Assembly: GCF_021165935.1 (NCBI RefSeq)
Contig: NZ_CP088953.1
Span: 3,333,501 to 3,397,500 of the forward strand
DNA from: Microbulbifer elongatus
GTDB taxonomy: Bacteria; Pseudomonadota; Gammaproteobacteria; Pseudomonadales; Cellvibrionaceae
DNA length: 64,000 nucleotides
Direction: 5' to 3'
In this document: positions 8,238 to 19,022 of the stretch, piece after piece
How the letters are laid out: each line of letters starts with the position of its first letter
Position numbering within the stretch: the stretch's first letter is position 1
The notes under the pieces: model-generated
Databases searched by the model: none
What the model was told of the DNA's origin: nothing
What the model saw: only the letters and a program-made list of their open reading frames with translations
Position numbers and translations under genes: made by a program

Positions 8238-8729
8238 CTAGAGCGCTAAATAAGGACGGATGGCTTCCTGCAGTGAGGCGGCGGTTTGGGGCCCGACCAG
8301 GGTGCGCTGCCACTGACCATTGCGATCGATAATAAACGTGGATGGCAGTACCTGTGGCACCGCCTGACCCCAGCGGCCTTCGGGGGCGGCACCAAGCAGA
8401 GGGAAGGCAATGCCAAACCGGTCCGCCTGGCGCTGCACCTCCGCGGCGGGCGGCTGATCGAAGTTGATTCCCAGCACAAGCACCTGCTCCCCATGCTCGC
8501 GATAAAAGTCGTTGAGCTCGGGGATTTCTTCCCGGCAGGGCGCGCACCACTCCGCCCAGTAATTCACCAACACCACTTTGCCGCGGGTCTCCAACCGCTC
8601 ACCATTCAACGCGGTAAGTCCGCGATCCCCGGCTCCGCAGCCGCTGATCGCCAGGGCAATCAGCATCAGTAGTGGTGCTAACGGATCAAGATTTCGCGGT
8701 CTTGCCAGAGGACTTGCTGCTGCGCGCAT
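8238..8729 (-). CDS. TlpA-family thiol-disulfide oxidoreductase, lipoprotein
   Basis: A 163-residue thioredoxin-fold protein with active site WCAPC (Cys62, Cys65) and a lipobox ISGC whose cysteine is residue 31, so it is probably tethered in the envelope. A cis-Pro region is at VLPSTF near residue 133. ATG 8729 is preceded by AAGGGAGG and lies inside the 3' end of the yihY gene (44-nt overlap), implying co-translation. It probably reduces a disulfide in periplasmic proteins or in cytochrome c maturation; the client is unknown. Confidence 0.85.
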   Translation of the reverse strand: MRAAASPLARPRNLDPLAPLLMLIALAISGCGAGDRGLTALNGERLETRGKVVLVNYWAEWCAPCREEIPELNDFYREHGEQVLVLGINFDQPPAAEVQRQADRFGIAFPLLGAAPEGRWGQAVPQVLPSTFIIDRNGQWQRTLVGPQTAASLQEAIRPYLAL

Positions 8730-10080
8730 TGCGGTTGCCTCCCTTGCTTACGGATTTACTGCCTGTGGACGTGCTGTCCGCCACCGGTTCACCGGAGGCT
8801 TGTCCACTCCCCGGCAGTCGGGCCGGCTCCAGACTGCCGGTGTCCACGGTTTTTTCCAGCATTTCTTTGGACATGGATTCGCGGAACAGGTCGCCGAGGC
8901 TTTGTGACAAATGTTCACGGGAGAACTCCCGCGCCTCGCGGAAACGGGCTTCCACTTCGCGGTACCAGGGGCGCATCTGCAGTTCGCGGTGGCCGCTTTC
9001 TGGCACCGGTGCCGGGTGCAACCAGTCCAGCATCTGCTGCAGGGTAACCGCGTCGAGATCCCTCACCAGTACGTAATCGTTGCGATCCGTCTGCCCGATG
9101 ACCTTGTTGCTCTGCAGGATTTCCCGGATACGTCGCCACTGGGCCGGGCGAATCCCCGCGCGGGAAATATCCTGATCACTGATGGTCTGTCCTTTCTGGT
9201 ACTTACTGAAAAAACCCCATAGGATAGAGAGTGTCGCCACCAGGTCGGAATAATTGCGTCCCTGTGCGGCAGCGTGATACGCGGACAGCGTCCGCACCAG
9301 CACGCACCCGGCCAGCACGATCATCCACATCAGGTATACCCAGAGGAGAAACACCGGCACAAAAGCAAAGGCCCCGTAAATCGCGCGCACCGAGCTACCG
9401 GCGACGTATGCACCAAACAGATACTTGGCGGCCTCGAACGCAAGGGCGGTAATCACTCCACCGGTAAACCCGTGTTTCAGGGGAACCCGACAATTGGGGA
9501 CCGCCACAAACAACAAGGTGAATGCGATTGCGGTAAAAATAAACGGCAGTACACGCAACACCACCGGCAACAATCCGAGGCTATCGTTCTGGGCCAGAAC
9601 TTTTTGCGAGAAAAGGTAGGTGGTTGCCGCCATACCGGCACCGAGCAGAATGGGACCAAGACTCAGGATCGCCCAGTACAGCAGAAAACTGGAAACACCC
9701 TTGCGCCCCCGGGGAATATCCCAGATAGAGTTAAAGGTATTCTCGATGTTTTTCAGCATGAAGCCCGCGGTCAATAGCAGAATCGCGATACCCAGGCCGG
9801 TCAGGCGCTGCGCCTGAGTCGAAAAGCTATTGATGTATTCCTGTACCTCGCGCCCACTCTCCGGCACGAAATGCGAAAAAATCTGATGCTGAATTTTGCT
9901 CTCAAGCCCGGCAAAATCCGGAAACAGTGACAGCATGGCGTAGCTCACCGTCACCAGCGGCACCAGCGCGAAGAGCGTCATATAGGTGAGAGCCGCGGCA
10001 TTCTGCCGGCAGTTCTTCTCGTTGAATACCGTCCACAGGGAAGTAAAAAAGCGACGCCAGCGATGCACCATTTCAGTCAT
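8686..10080 (-). CDS. YihY/BrkB-family inner membrane protein
   Basis: A YihY-family polytopic membrane protein with six predicted helices (AALTYMTLFALVPL through VFLLWVYLMWMIVLAGCVL), followed by a long cytoplasmic C-terminus with a winged-helix-like part (ISRAGIRPAQWRRIREILQ) and a Ser/Lys-rich tail. I chose ATG 10080 because GAGAAG lies just upstream and about 26 residues then precede the conserved core, as in relatives. An in-frame ATG at 10185 would add 35 residues encoded by noticeably AT-richer DNA. The family was once called ribonuclease BN in error; its real role is unsettled. It is divergent from arsC. Confidence 0.85.
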   Translation of the reverse strand: MTEMVHRWRRFFTSLWTVFNEKNCRQNAAALTYMTLFALVPLVTVSYAMLSLFPDFAGLESKIQHQIFSHFVPESGREVQEYINSFSTQAQRLTGLGIAILLLTAGFMLKNIENTFNSIWDIPRGRKGVSSFLLYWAILSLGPILLGAGMAATTYLFSQKVLAQNDSLGLLPVVLRVLPFIFTAIAFTLLFVAVPNCRVPLKHGFTGGVITALAFEAAKYLFGAYVAGSSVRAIYGAFAFVPVFLLWVYLMWMIVLAGCVLVRTLSAYHAAAQGRNYSDLVATLSILWGFFSKYQKGQTISDQDISRAGIRPAQWRRIREILQSNKVIGQTDRNDYVLVRDLDAVTLQQMLDWLHPAPVPESGHRELQMRPWYREVEARFREAREFSREHLSQSLGDLFRESMSKEMLEKTVDTGSLEPARLPGSGQASGEPVADSTSTGSKSVSKGGNRNARSSKSSGKTAKS

Positions 10081-10275
10081 GGGTCTTCTCAGTTTGTTAT
10101 AGATCTTGCGATATAGAGGCCAGGACGCCATTTTCCGGTGAATCTGGCAGATAAATCCGTATATTTTGTCTAAAAAGTACGCCATACCTCAGCGTAGTCC
10201 AGGATTCAGACAGGCTCATGGACGACCAACAGTCACCTGTTAGAATACGCCAAACCTTAACAGGATACGCTTTCG

Positions 10276-11637
<1,362 letters not shown>

Positions 11638-11670
11638 TTACTTATTTAATCGCACTCAAAGTCAGGGCGA

Positions 11671-11788
11671 AGGCGCTGATACCGGGTACATCCTTGTGAG
11701 ACCTTCCGCGAGAGGGACCTCGTGGAAGAGCCCCCATGGATGGGTTCACGGCGTGTCTCACAAGGATGTACCCGGTAGCAGTGCCGCC
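11671..11788 (+). repeat. Structured palindromic element, copy A
   Basis: Outer stem: 11671-11702 pairs with 11755-11788, perfectly for the 22 bp ACCGGGTACATCCTTGTGAGAC and imperfectly beyond. Inside are hairpin A, CTTCCGCGAG at 11703-11712 with CTCGTGGAAG at 11719-11728 (one G-U) and loop AGGGAC, and hairpin B with CCC/GGG stem and loop ATGGAT at 11736-11741. The junction strand TTCACGGCGT follows. It lies between the DUF2069 gene and sppA. Strand marks the direction of the AGGGAC loop. Confidence 0.85.
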
Positions 11789-11868
11789 CCGAAATTACTT
11801 AAGTACTCTATTTAAATGGGCCTAGCGAGAAAGAAGCCCAAAAGACCGATCAACAAGGAGTTTCAGGT

Positions 11869-13737
11869 TTGACCGAATCAACACGACGTCGCGGCCCTAT
11901 CCGTCGCTTTTTTGGCGCCATTGGTGGAGCCATTACCTGGCTGCGCCGGGTGTTTACCAACATCCTCTTCCTGCTCATCCTCCTGTTTATCGGAGCCGCC
12001 ATCTTCGGCGGTGAAGAACGTATCACCGTACCCCAGGGCGGCGCCCTCAAAGTCGCCCCCGGTGGCTTCCTCGTCGACGAAGTCAGCCAACCCAGCGGCG
12101 TCCCCAGCTTTCTCGGCGGCCCCGCCACACCACCGGAAACCCGCGTCAAAGATCTCGTCGACGCCATCGACCACGCCGCCAGCGACAACCGCATCAGCGC
12201 CCTCGTGCTCGAACTCGACCACCTCGCCGGCGCCAGCCTCAGCAAGCTCGAAGAAGTCGGCGAAGCCGTGCAGCGCTTCAAAGCCAGCGAAAAACCGGTC
12301 TATGCCATCGGCGACAACTACACCCAGGGCCAGTACTTCCTCGCCAGCCACGCCGACAAGGTCTACATGAACCCCATGGGCTCCCTGCTGCTCACCGGCT
12401 TTGGCAGCTACCGCAATTACTACAAAAGCGCCCTGGATAAACTGAAAATCAACTTCCACGTCTTCCGCGTCGGGGATTACAAAGACTTTATCGAACCCTA
12501 CACCCGCGACGACATGTCCCCCGCCTCCCGGGAAAACAACGCCCGCTGGCTACACCAGCTGTGGAGCGAATACACCGAACAGGTCACCGGCCTGCGCAAC
12601 CTGCCGCCCAATGCCATCGACAACTACATTGCCAACCTGCCCCAGAACCTGCGCGCCGAAGGCGGCAGCTGGGCCCAGGCCGCACTGGCGAATAAATTCG
12701 TCGACAAACTGCTCACGCGCCGCGCCGCCATCGAAGAGCTCCAGGAAATTGTCGGCGTCGCCGAGGGAGATAAATTCCAGTACAGCGCCATCCACGCACA
12801 GGATTATCTACGCCAGATGAAACTGGCCAACCTCCCGGACCCGCGCCTGCAAAAAGACAAAATCGGCCTGATCAGTGCCGCCGGCGCCATCATTGACGGC
12901 GAAGCACCAGCCGGACAGATTGGCAGCGCCACGCTGACCAAACTGATTGCCGAGGCGCGAGAGAAAAACGTAAAGGCGCTGGTGCTGCGAATCGACAGCC
13001 CCGGCGGTTCCGCCTTCGCTTCCGAAGCCATCCGCCAGGAACTCCTCGCCACCCGCGAGGCCGGTATTCCCGTGGTGATTTCCATGGGCAGTGTCGCCGC
13101 CTCCGGTGGTTACTGGATCTCCGCCGGTGGCGATCGCATCTGGGCCTCCCCCTCCACCATTACCGGCTCTATCGGTGTATTCGGCGCCTTTCCCACCTTC
13201 GAGGACTCCCTGGAGCACCTCGGCATCTACAACGATGGCGTAGGCACCACCGAACTCGCCGGTACCATGCGCCTCGACCGCGCCCTGCCGGAAGCCGCCG
13301 CGGACATCCTGCAACAGGGCGTGGAACACACCTACGCGCAGTTCCTGCAGCTGGTGGCGGAAGCCCGCAACAGCACTCCCGAGGAAATCCACCAAATCGC
13401 CCAGGGTCAGGTCTGGACCGGCCGTGCCGCCCACGAGCTGGGCCTGGTGGACGAACTCGGCAACCTCAACGACGCCATTGCCGACGCCGCACAGCTGGCC
13501 GAACTGGAAAAATACGAAGTGCTGGAAATCCAGCGCGAGCTGACACCAGGTGAGAAAGTGATGCGCGCCCTGGCAGAAAATGTGGATGCACAGATTTCCG
13601 CCGGTGTGGAGCGCAACCTGCCTCTGGGCGCCTGGCTGAACAGTATTCAGCCAGCCGTTCAGCCGCTGGCGGAACTGAAAACCTTCAAAGACCCTCGCGC
13701 ACTCTACGCACGCTGCCTCGCCTGCACCGCTCCCTGA
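11869..13737 (+). CDS. sppA: Signal peptide peptidase SppA, long (67K) type
   Basis: A 622-residue membrane-anchored serine protease that degrades cleaved signal peptides. It has one N-terminal membrane segment (about 29-47), an N-terminal domain carrying the general-base Lys205 (VGDYKDFIEPYTRDDMS) and a C-terminal domain with nucleophile Ser412 (SVAASGGYWIS). This Ser/Lys arrangement across two repeats matches the E. coli enzyme. The start is TTG at 11869, set by AAGGAG 8 nt upstream; no ATG fits. Repeat copy A lies 80 nt upstream. Confidence 0.93.
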   Translation: MTESTRRRGPIRRFFGAIGGAITWLRRVFTNILFLLILLFIGAAIFGGEERITVPQGGALKVAPGGFLVDEVSQPSGVPSFLGGPATPPETRVKDLVDAIDHAASDNRISALVLELDHLAGASLSKLEEVGEAVQRFKASEKPVYAIGDNYTQGQYFLASHADKVYMNPMGSLLLTGFGSYRNYYKSALDKLKINFHVFRVGDYKDFIEPYTRDDMSPASRENNARWLHQLWSEYTEQVTGLRNLPPNAIDNYIANLPQNLRAEGGSWAQAALANKFVDKLLTRRAAIEELQEIVGVAEGDKFQYSAIHAQDYLRQMKLANLPDPRLQKDKIGLISAAGAIIDGEAPAGQIGSATLTKLIAEAREKNVKALVLRIDSPGGSAFASEAIRQELLATREAGIPVVISMGSVAASGGYWISAGGDRIWASPSTITGSIGVFGAFPTFEDSLEHLGIYNDGVGTTELAGTMRLDRALPEAAADILQQGVEHTYAQFLQLVAEARNSTPEEIHQIAQGQVWTGRAAHELGLVDELGNLNDAIADAAQLAELEKYEVLEIQRELTPGEKVMRALAENVDAQISAGVERNLPLGAWLNSIQPAVQPLAELKTFKDPRALYARCLACTAP

Positions 13738-13747
13738 CTACCGTCTC

Positions 13748-13775
13748 AGGCCTCACCGAGCAATTGGTGAGGCCT
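13748..13775 (+). terminator. Rho-independent-type terminator after sppA
   Basis: The 10-bp arms AGGCCTCACC and GGTGAGGCCT surround an 8-nt loop and are followed by TTTCCCTCTCGTT, 10 nt after the sppA stop. The T tract is interrupted, so efficiency is uncertain. Confidence 0.65.
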
Positions 13776-14049
13776 TTCCCTCTCGTTAAACGACTCTATC
13801 CTCATCACGATTCAGCCCCATAGCCCCATATTGGGGCAAACAGAAAATTTGCTTACCGGGTGCTCACCAATTCGATGCAGATATCGCGCCGCGGTAGCTC
13901 TGTGAACCGGAACTAGAAGTTTTTCCCGCCAATACACTGCGCTGAAGCGGTGCAACACCTCAAATTTCTGTGACTGGCACTATTTTTGGATTACCTGAAT
14001 AGAGCGCGCGTTTTTACGTGCCGACAATAAGCCAGAAAAATGGAATCGA
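13776..14049. other. Intergenic region upstream of the glycosylglycerate operon
   Basis: No gene or repeat copy is seen. It is AT-richer than its surroundings and should contain the promoter for the three-gene operon that follows. A short inverted repeat (GCCCCATATTGGGGC) lies near 13820. I could not pick a convincing -35/-10 pair. Confidence 0.4.
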
Positions 14050-14898
14050 ATGACCACAATAGCGAGCCTGAAAACCCAGTGGCTGATTGCCAGCGATCTT
14101 GACGGCACCCTGCTGGACCACTTCAGCTACTCCCATCAACCTGCCGACGCCACATTGCAGCAACTGGAAGCCGTCGGTATTCCGGTCATCCTCAATAGCA
14201 GCAAAACCCGCGACGAAATGTTGACTCTGCGGGATACCCTGCAAAATCGCCACCCGTTCATCGCGGAAAACGGCTCGGCCATTTTTATTCCACAAGATTA
14301 TTTCCCCCAAAAGCCCGAACTTGCCCATGAAGAAGACGGGTACTGGGTCCTCGAACCCGGTGCCTCGCGCCGGCGCATTGTGGCGTTTCTACAGCAGGAT
14401 GGGGAGAGCCACGGTGCGCCCTATCTGAATTTTTCCGCCGCCAGCAACGGGGAGATTGTCGCCGCCACGGGGCTCAGTGCCAGCCAGGCCGAGCAGGCCA
14501 ACCAGCGCCGCTACTCTGAGCCCCTGTTGTGGCGCGGCACGGAACAGGAGAAGGCAGCGTTTACCGCACGGGCAAATGCCGCTGGATTTGCCACGCTCCA
14601 GGGTGGCCGCTTCCTGCATGTGCTGGGGCAGACCGATAAGGGCGAAGCCACGCGACTGTTGAAGAAGATCTACCAGCAGCACAGCGACCAGCCCTGCAAA
14701 CTGATCGCCAGCGGCGATGGTCCCAACGACCTGGACATGCTAAAGATCGCGGACGTCGCCATTATTGTGCGCTCGCCCACTCATGCGCCCCCCGAACTCC
14801 CCCACCACCCGCAACAGATTACTACCGGAGAAACGGGGCCCCAGGGCTGGGCATCGGCAATCCAGGAAATTCTCAATCGCGAATTACACACATCGTAA
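14050..14898 (+). CDS. HAD-family glucosyl/mannosyl-3-phosphoglycerate phosphatase
   Basis: A 282-residue Cof/HAD-IIB hydrolase of the mannosyl-3-phosphoglycerate phosphatase type. It has the nucleophile and acid Asp16/Asp18 in ASDLDGTLLD, a motif II Ser/Thr in LNSSKTR near residue 55, and the metal motif SGDGPNDLDML near 222. It should dephosphorylate a hexosyl-3-phosphoglycerate to the hexosylglycerate osmolyte. The glycosyltransferase starts 15 nt downstream and a GH13 phosphorylase follows, which favours glucosylglycerate over mannosylglycerate; the hexose is inferred from that context. Confidence 0.85.
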   Translation: MTTIASLKTQWLIASDLDGTLLDHFSYSHQPADATLQQLEAVGIPVILNSSKTRDEMLTLRDTLQNRHPFIAENGSAIFIPQDYFPQKPELAHEEDGYWVLEPGASRRRIVAFLQQDGESHGAPYLNFSAASNGEIVAATGLSASQAEQANQRRYSEPLLWRGTEQEKAAFTARANAAGFATLQGGRFLHVLGQTDKGEATRLLKKIYQQHSDQPCKLIASGDGPNDLDMLKIADVAIIVRSPTHAPPELPHHPQQITTGETGPQGWASAIQEILNRELHTS

Positions 14899-14913
14899 AA
14901 CAGGAAGCAAACC

Positions 14914-16137
14914 GTGACCGATTTTTTTCAGAATGGTGACATCACGACCCTGCACAACCTTTCCAACCGCAGCCTGGAAGACATGGAAGCGGACCTGATT
15001 CGTTTTTCCAAGCACCGCCCCATGTCCCTGCTCCTTCCGTCCCTGTATTCAGAGCTGGAGGGCGAGGCACTGCCGAAGATTCTCGAAATCCTGGCGGAAG
15101 TACCCTACCTCTCAGAAATCGTGATCGGCCTGGACCGCGCCAATGAGGATCAATACCGGGACGCGCTGAAGCAGTTCAAGGTTCTGCCGCAGCATGTCCG
15201 GGTTCTATGGAACGATGGCCCACGCCTGCGGGAGCTGGATGCACAGCTGCAGCGGGATGGTCTGGCACCAAAAGATGCCGGCAAAGGCCGCAATGTGTGG
15301 TACTGCCTGGGTTATATCCTTGCTTCCCGCCGCGGTGAAGCCATCGCCCTGCACGACTGCGATATCGTGACCTATGACCGTATGATGCTGGCGCGCCTGT
15401 TTTACCCGGTAGCAAACCCTCAGTTCAACTACGAGTTTTGCAAAGGCTATTACTCGCGGGTAGCCAATGGAAAAATCAACGGCCGTGTGTGTCGCCTTCT
15501 GGTCACACCACTGATCCGCACCCTGAAAAAAATCTACGGCCACACCAAATACCTGGAGTATATGGACAGCTTCCGCTACTCCCTCGCCGGAGAATTCTCC
15601 TTCCGCCGCGACGTGGTAAACGATCTGCGCATCCCCAGCGACTGGGGCCTGGAGATCGGCGTACTGTCGGAAATGTACCGCAACTATTCCACCAACCGGC
15701 TGTGTCAGGTGGATATTGCACACTGTTACGACCACAAGCACCAGGACGTCTCGTTTGACGACGAGCATTGCGGACTGTCGAAAATGTCTATCGATATCGC
15801 CAAATCGTTTTTCCGCAAGCTGGCAACCCAGGGCACGGTGTTTTCCTCCGAAACCTTCCGCAGTATCAAGGCCACCTACTTCCGCATCGCACTGGACTTT
15901 GTGGAAACCTACCGCAACGATGCCCTGATCAATGGCCTCAATTTCGATATTCACAAAGAGGAACAGACGGTTGAGCTATTTGCCAGCAATCTGGTAAAAG
16001 CCGGCCAGGCCTTTCTGGACAATCCCATGGAGACACCGTTTATTCCGAGCTGGAACCGTATCACCAGTGCCGAGCCGGGATTTCTGAAGCAGCTGAAGCA
16101 GGCCGTGGAAGCGGACTACGAAGAATACAACGCATAA
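14914..16137 (+). CDS. GT-A glycosyltransferase, likely glucosyl-3-phosphoglycerate synthase
   Basis: A 407-residue GT-A type transferase. The metal/nucleotide-sugar motif is DCD at residues 148-150 (ALHDCDIVTYDRM); the conserved block FSFRRDVVNDLRIPSDWGLEIGVLSEMY (about 230-256) is shared with the GpgS group. It likely joins a nucleotide-activated glucose to 3-phosphoglycerate. Placement between the matching phosphatase and a GH13 phosphorylase supports a glucosylglycerate pathway. A mannosyl donor cannot be excluded from sequence alone. Confidence 0.82.
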   Translation: MTDFFQNGDITTLHNLSNRSLEDMEADLIRFSKHRPMSLLLPSLYSELEGEALPKILEILAEVPYLSEIVIGLDRANEDQYRDALKQFKVLPQHVRVLWNDGPRLRELDAQLQRDGLAPKDAGKGRNVWYCLGYILASRRGEAIALHDCDIVTYDRMMLARLFYPVANPQFNYEFCKGYYSRVANGKINGRVCRLLVTPLIRTLKKIYGHTKYLEYMDSFRYSLAGEFSFRRDVVNDLRIPSDWGLEIGVLSEMYRNYSTNRLCQVDIAHCYDHKHQDVSFDDEHCGLSKMSIDIAKSFFRKLATQGTVFSSETFRSIKATYFRIALDFVETYRNDALINGLNFDIHKEEQTVELFASNLVKAGQAFLDNPMETPFIPSWNRITSAEPGFLKQLKQAVEADYEEYNA

Positions 16138-16166
16138 CTACAATGACTTGAACGACCAGAATTGCT

Positions 16167-17939
16167 ATGCAACGGGGGGACACAGTGAATCAACCAACCG
16201 CAAACTTGCCCATTCAGGAAGTTTTATATCAGAAGGTGGTAGATCACCTGGCATTCATCTATCCGGAACTGGAAATCGAGCCCATCGCTCAGGACCTGAT
16301 TCGCACCATGCGTCTGGACGAAGACTGCCAGAGTCCTCTCGCCCATAAAAATCTATGGGACCAGACCGATATCGCCGTCATCACTTACGGTAACAGTATC
16401 CTCAGTGACGATCAGCCGCCACTGAAGACGCTGCATCACTTCCTGCAGACGCATTTCCCGATGCTGATCAATACCGTGCATATACTGCCGTTCTTTCCCT
16501 ACTCCAGCGACGATGGGTTTGCGGTTTCCGCCTATAAGCAGGTGGACCCAACCCTGGGGGACTGGAGTGATATTCTACGCATCAGCACCGACTTCCACCT
16601 GATGGCCGACCTGGTGATCAACCACTGCTCGGCACAGCACGAGTGGTTCCTGAACTATCAACAGGGCGAGGACCCGGGCAGCGATTTCTTTGTCGAGGCT
16701 GATCCCAAAGAAGATCTGAGTAAAGTGGTGCGGCCGCGGGTCACGCCGCTATTGCGTGCCACCAGTACACCTCGGGGCACCCGTCACGTGTGGTGTACTT
16801 TCGGCCACGACCAGGTTGACCTGAACTTTGCCAACCCCAAAGTCCTGGCAAAGATCGTAGACATTATTCGCATGTACCTGGATATGGGTGTGCGCGTGTT
16901 CCGCCTGGATGCGGTCGCGTTTATCTGGAAAAAGCTCGGCACCAACTGTCTGAACCTCGCCGAAACCCACGAAATCGTTCGCTTGTTGCGTACCCTGATC
17001 GAACACGCGAATCCCAACGCGGTGATCATTACCGAAACCAATATCCCCAATCAGGAAAATCTTTCGTACTTCGGCAATGCCAACGAAGCCCACTGCATCT
17101 ACAACTTCTCCCTGCCGCCACTACTGGTCAACACTCTGGTGACCGGCAACTGCCGCTACCTGAAAAACTGGCTCATGAGTATGCCGCCGGCTCAAAACGG
17201 CACCACCTACTTCAACTTTATCGCGTCCCACGACGGGATCGGCCTGCGGCCTGTGGAGGGGTTACTCGATGACAGTGAGCAGGAAGCGCTGATTCAGACC
17301 ATGGAGAATTTCGGGGGGCAGATTTCCTGGCGCGCACTGGATGACGGAAGTAACAAGCCCTATGAAATCAACATCTCCCTGTTTGATGCGCTGAAAGGAA
17401 CCACCGCGGGGGAGGACCAGTGGCAGCTTGAACGCTTTATCTGCGCCCACGCCATCATGCTGGCACTGGAGGGCATTCCGGCGTTTTACCTGCACAGCCT
17501 GGTGGGTACCACCAACGACTACGAACGCATGAAAAAGCACGGCCACAACCGCGCCATCAACCGTCGGCAGTGGCAGGAGCAGGCGTTGAACGAGCATCTG
17601 GCAAACCCCGATACTCACCATCACAGGGTGTTTCACAACCTGCGCCGACTGATCAAATTACGCCGTGAGCAACCGGCATTCCACCCCAACGCCACCCAGT
17701 TTACCCTGCACCTCGGGGATCAGGTATTCGCGTTCTGGCGGCAGAGTCTGGATCGCCGGCAGAGTATTTTCTGTCTGAACAATATTTCCGATCAGCCCCA
17801 TACCATTCACCTGAATGCCATCAATCTGATCGGCACCGATCAGTGGAAAGATCTGATCAGTGATGCAATCTTCGACGATATGCTGGCAACAGTGACGCTG
17901 GATCCGTATCAGACCCTGTGGATCAGCAACCGCTGGTAG
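16167..17939 (+). CDS. GH13 sugar phosphorylase, likely glucosylglycerate phosphorylase
   Basis: A 590-residue alpha-amylase-fold enzyme of the sucrose phosphorylase-like branch. Recognisable parts are the nucleophile region VFRLDAVAF (about residue 245), the acid/base region [12 protein letters not shown] (about 289) and SHDGIGLRP (about 354). In the company of a glycosylglycerate synthase and phosphatase the best assignment is glucosylglycerate phosphorylase, recycling the osmolyte to glucose 1-phosphate. The ATG at 16167 lacks a good ribosome site; GTG 16185, preceded by GGGGGA, is a plausible true start. Confidence 0.82.
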   Translation: MQRGDTVNQPTANLPIQEVLYQKVVDHLAFIYPELEIEPIAQDLIRTMRLDEDCQSPLAHKNLWDQTDIAVITYGNSILSDDQPPLKTLHHFLQTHFPMLINTVHILPFFPYSSDDGFAVSAYKQVDPTLGDWSDILRISTDFHLMADLVINHCSAQHEWFLNYQQGEDPGSDFFVEADPKEDLSKVVRPRVTPLLRATSTPRGTRHVWCTFGHDQVDLNFANPKVLAKIVDIIRMYLDMGVRVFRLDAVAFIWKKLGTNCLNLAETHEIVRLLRTLIEHANPNAVIITETNIPNQENLSYFGNANEAHCIYNFSLPPLLVNTLVTGNCRYLKNWLMSMPPAQNGTTYFNFIASHDGIGLRPVEGLLDDSEQEALIQTMENFGGQISWRALDDGSNKPYEINISLFDALKGTTAGEDQWQLERFICAHAIMLALEGIPAFYLHSLVGTTNDYERMKKHGHNRAINRRQWQEQALNEHLANPDTHHHRVFHNLRRLIKLRREQPAFHPNATQFTLHLGDQVFAFWRQSLDRRQSIFCLNNISDQPHTIHLNAINLIGTDQWKDLISDAIFDDMLATVTLDPYQTLWISNRW

Positions 17940-17984
17940 CGCCGCTCCCAGAGCGGGAAGCCACAGTACAGACATGGGCACCGG

Positions 17985-18971
17985 TCAGTTCGGGTGCTCG
18001 TCGTCGACACTTTCCCGGGACTTTACCCAGTGTCCACCCTGCAGCTGGACCTCGAAGCGCGCCCACTGGCGGAACTCTTCGCGCAGGCAGATTCCCGTAT
18101 CGTAGGCGCCGTCCCCGGCCAGCACTTTGTAGATGATGCGATCTTTGGTGGGCGGCGGTTCCCGCGATTCGTCCACCACCTGCCGAATACTCCAGAGCTT
18201 GCCCAGTTTACCGTTGCTGTAGCAACGCCCCGCCACGATTTCATCGGGGTGTACCACATTGCGCTCAGCATGCTGTTTGGCCAGTTCCAGCAGCTCGGTG
18301 AGTCCTTCTGCGGTGATATCCACAAAAGAGTCCTGCTCCTGAATCGCCGCGGCAAAGTCTTCCTGGGTAATTTCCGTTTCCCGGGTTTCCGGCTCCGCAC
18401 TCGCGACCATCTTGCGACGGCGCCCGAGGTGTACCGGGTAGCGTCGCCAGTGAAACAGGCTGTTAAAGGCGATCGCTACAGCGAGAATCACCAGGACATT
18501 GGTCAAAATAGGTACCAGCAGAAAATCAAATCCCAGCTGATACACTGCCTCCCCACCGGTCACCGCTGTCAGCGCGGTGGCGCCGCCAGGCGGGTGAATA
18601 CAGCGCAGGTAATACATCGCGGCCACTGCAATACCCACCGCCGTGGCCGCCGCGAGCAGTTCGGGGCCAATCCAACGCTGGCAGAGCACCCCGACCAGTG
18701 CCGATACCAGGTGCCCTCCCAGGAGAGCCCAGGGCTGAGACAGGGCACCGTGCGGCACGGCAAACAGCAGCACCGCACTGGCCCCCATGGACGCGATAAT
18801 AAAATAACTGGTGGAGATATCGATTACACCGGCAGACAGCGCCTGTTGTGTCGCCCACAAAACACCGAGAATCGCCAGCGCAGCCCCCAGAGCAGAAATG
18901 AGTTTTTCGCGGTGGCTGGTATTGTTTTTCTCAATACCCAGATAGGCACGCAGCTCGCTGATCAAACGCAA
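17985..18971 (-). CDS. HPP-family membrane protein with C-terminal cytosolic domain
   Basis: A 328-residue protein. The N-terminal 180 residues form about five membrane helices with the family motif CIHPPGGATAL near residue 125. Residues 190-328 are a soluble region (EITQEDFAAAIQEQDSFVDIT through VLAGDGAYDTGICLREEF) that I do not recognise; a CBS-type domain is common in this family but is not evident here. HPP proteins have been linked to nitrite transport in plants and algae, and the bacterial role is unclear. It converges on the phosphorylase gene. Confidence 0.8.
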   Translation of the reverse strand: MRLISELRAYLGIEKNNTSHREKLISALGAALAILGVLWATQQALSAGVIDISTSYFIIASMGASAVLLFAVPHGALSQPWALLGGHLVSALVGVLCQRWIGPELLAAATAVGIAVAAMYYLRCIHPPGGATALTAVTGGEAVYQLGFDFLLVPILTNVLVILAVAIAFNSLFHWRRYPVHLGRRRKMVASAEPETRETEITQEDFAAAIQEQDSFVDITAEGLTELLELAKQHAERNVVHPDEIVAGRCYSNGKLGKLWSIRQVVDESREPPPTKDRIIYKVLAGDGAYDTGICLREEFRQWARFEVQLQGGHWVKSRESVDDEHPN

Positions 18972-19022
18972 AGTAACCCCCCGTTGGTAAAATGGCGCGA
19001 TGAAATCTGTCGACGATTGGCG

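Noticed and set aside
10081..10185. 35-residue N-terminal extension of the YihY protein
   Set aside because: The DNA is AT-richer than the gene, the ATG has GAGG directly abutting it, and the core family starts near 10080. It was not fully excluded.
11671..11788. CRISPR repeats or tRNA-like genes
   Set aside because: The copies are far apart, without regular spacers, and contain no tRNA D or T-loop consensus. The cloverleaf-like outline is only from a three-way junction.
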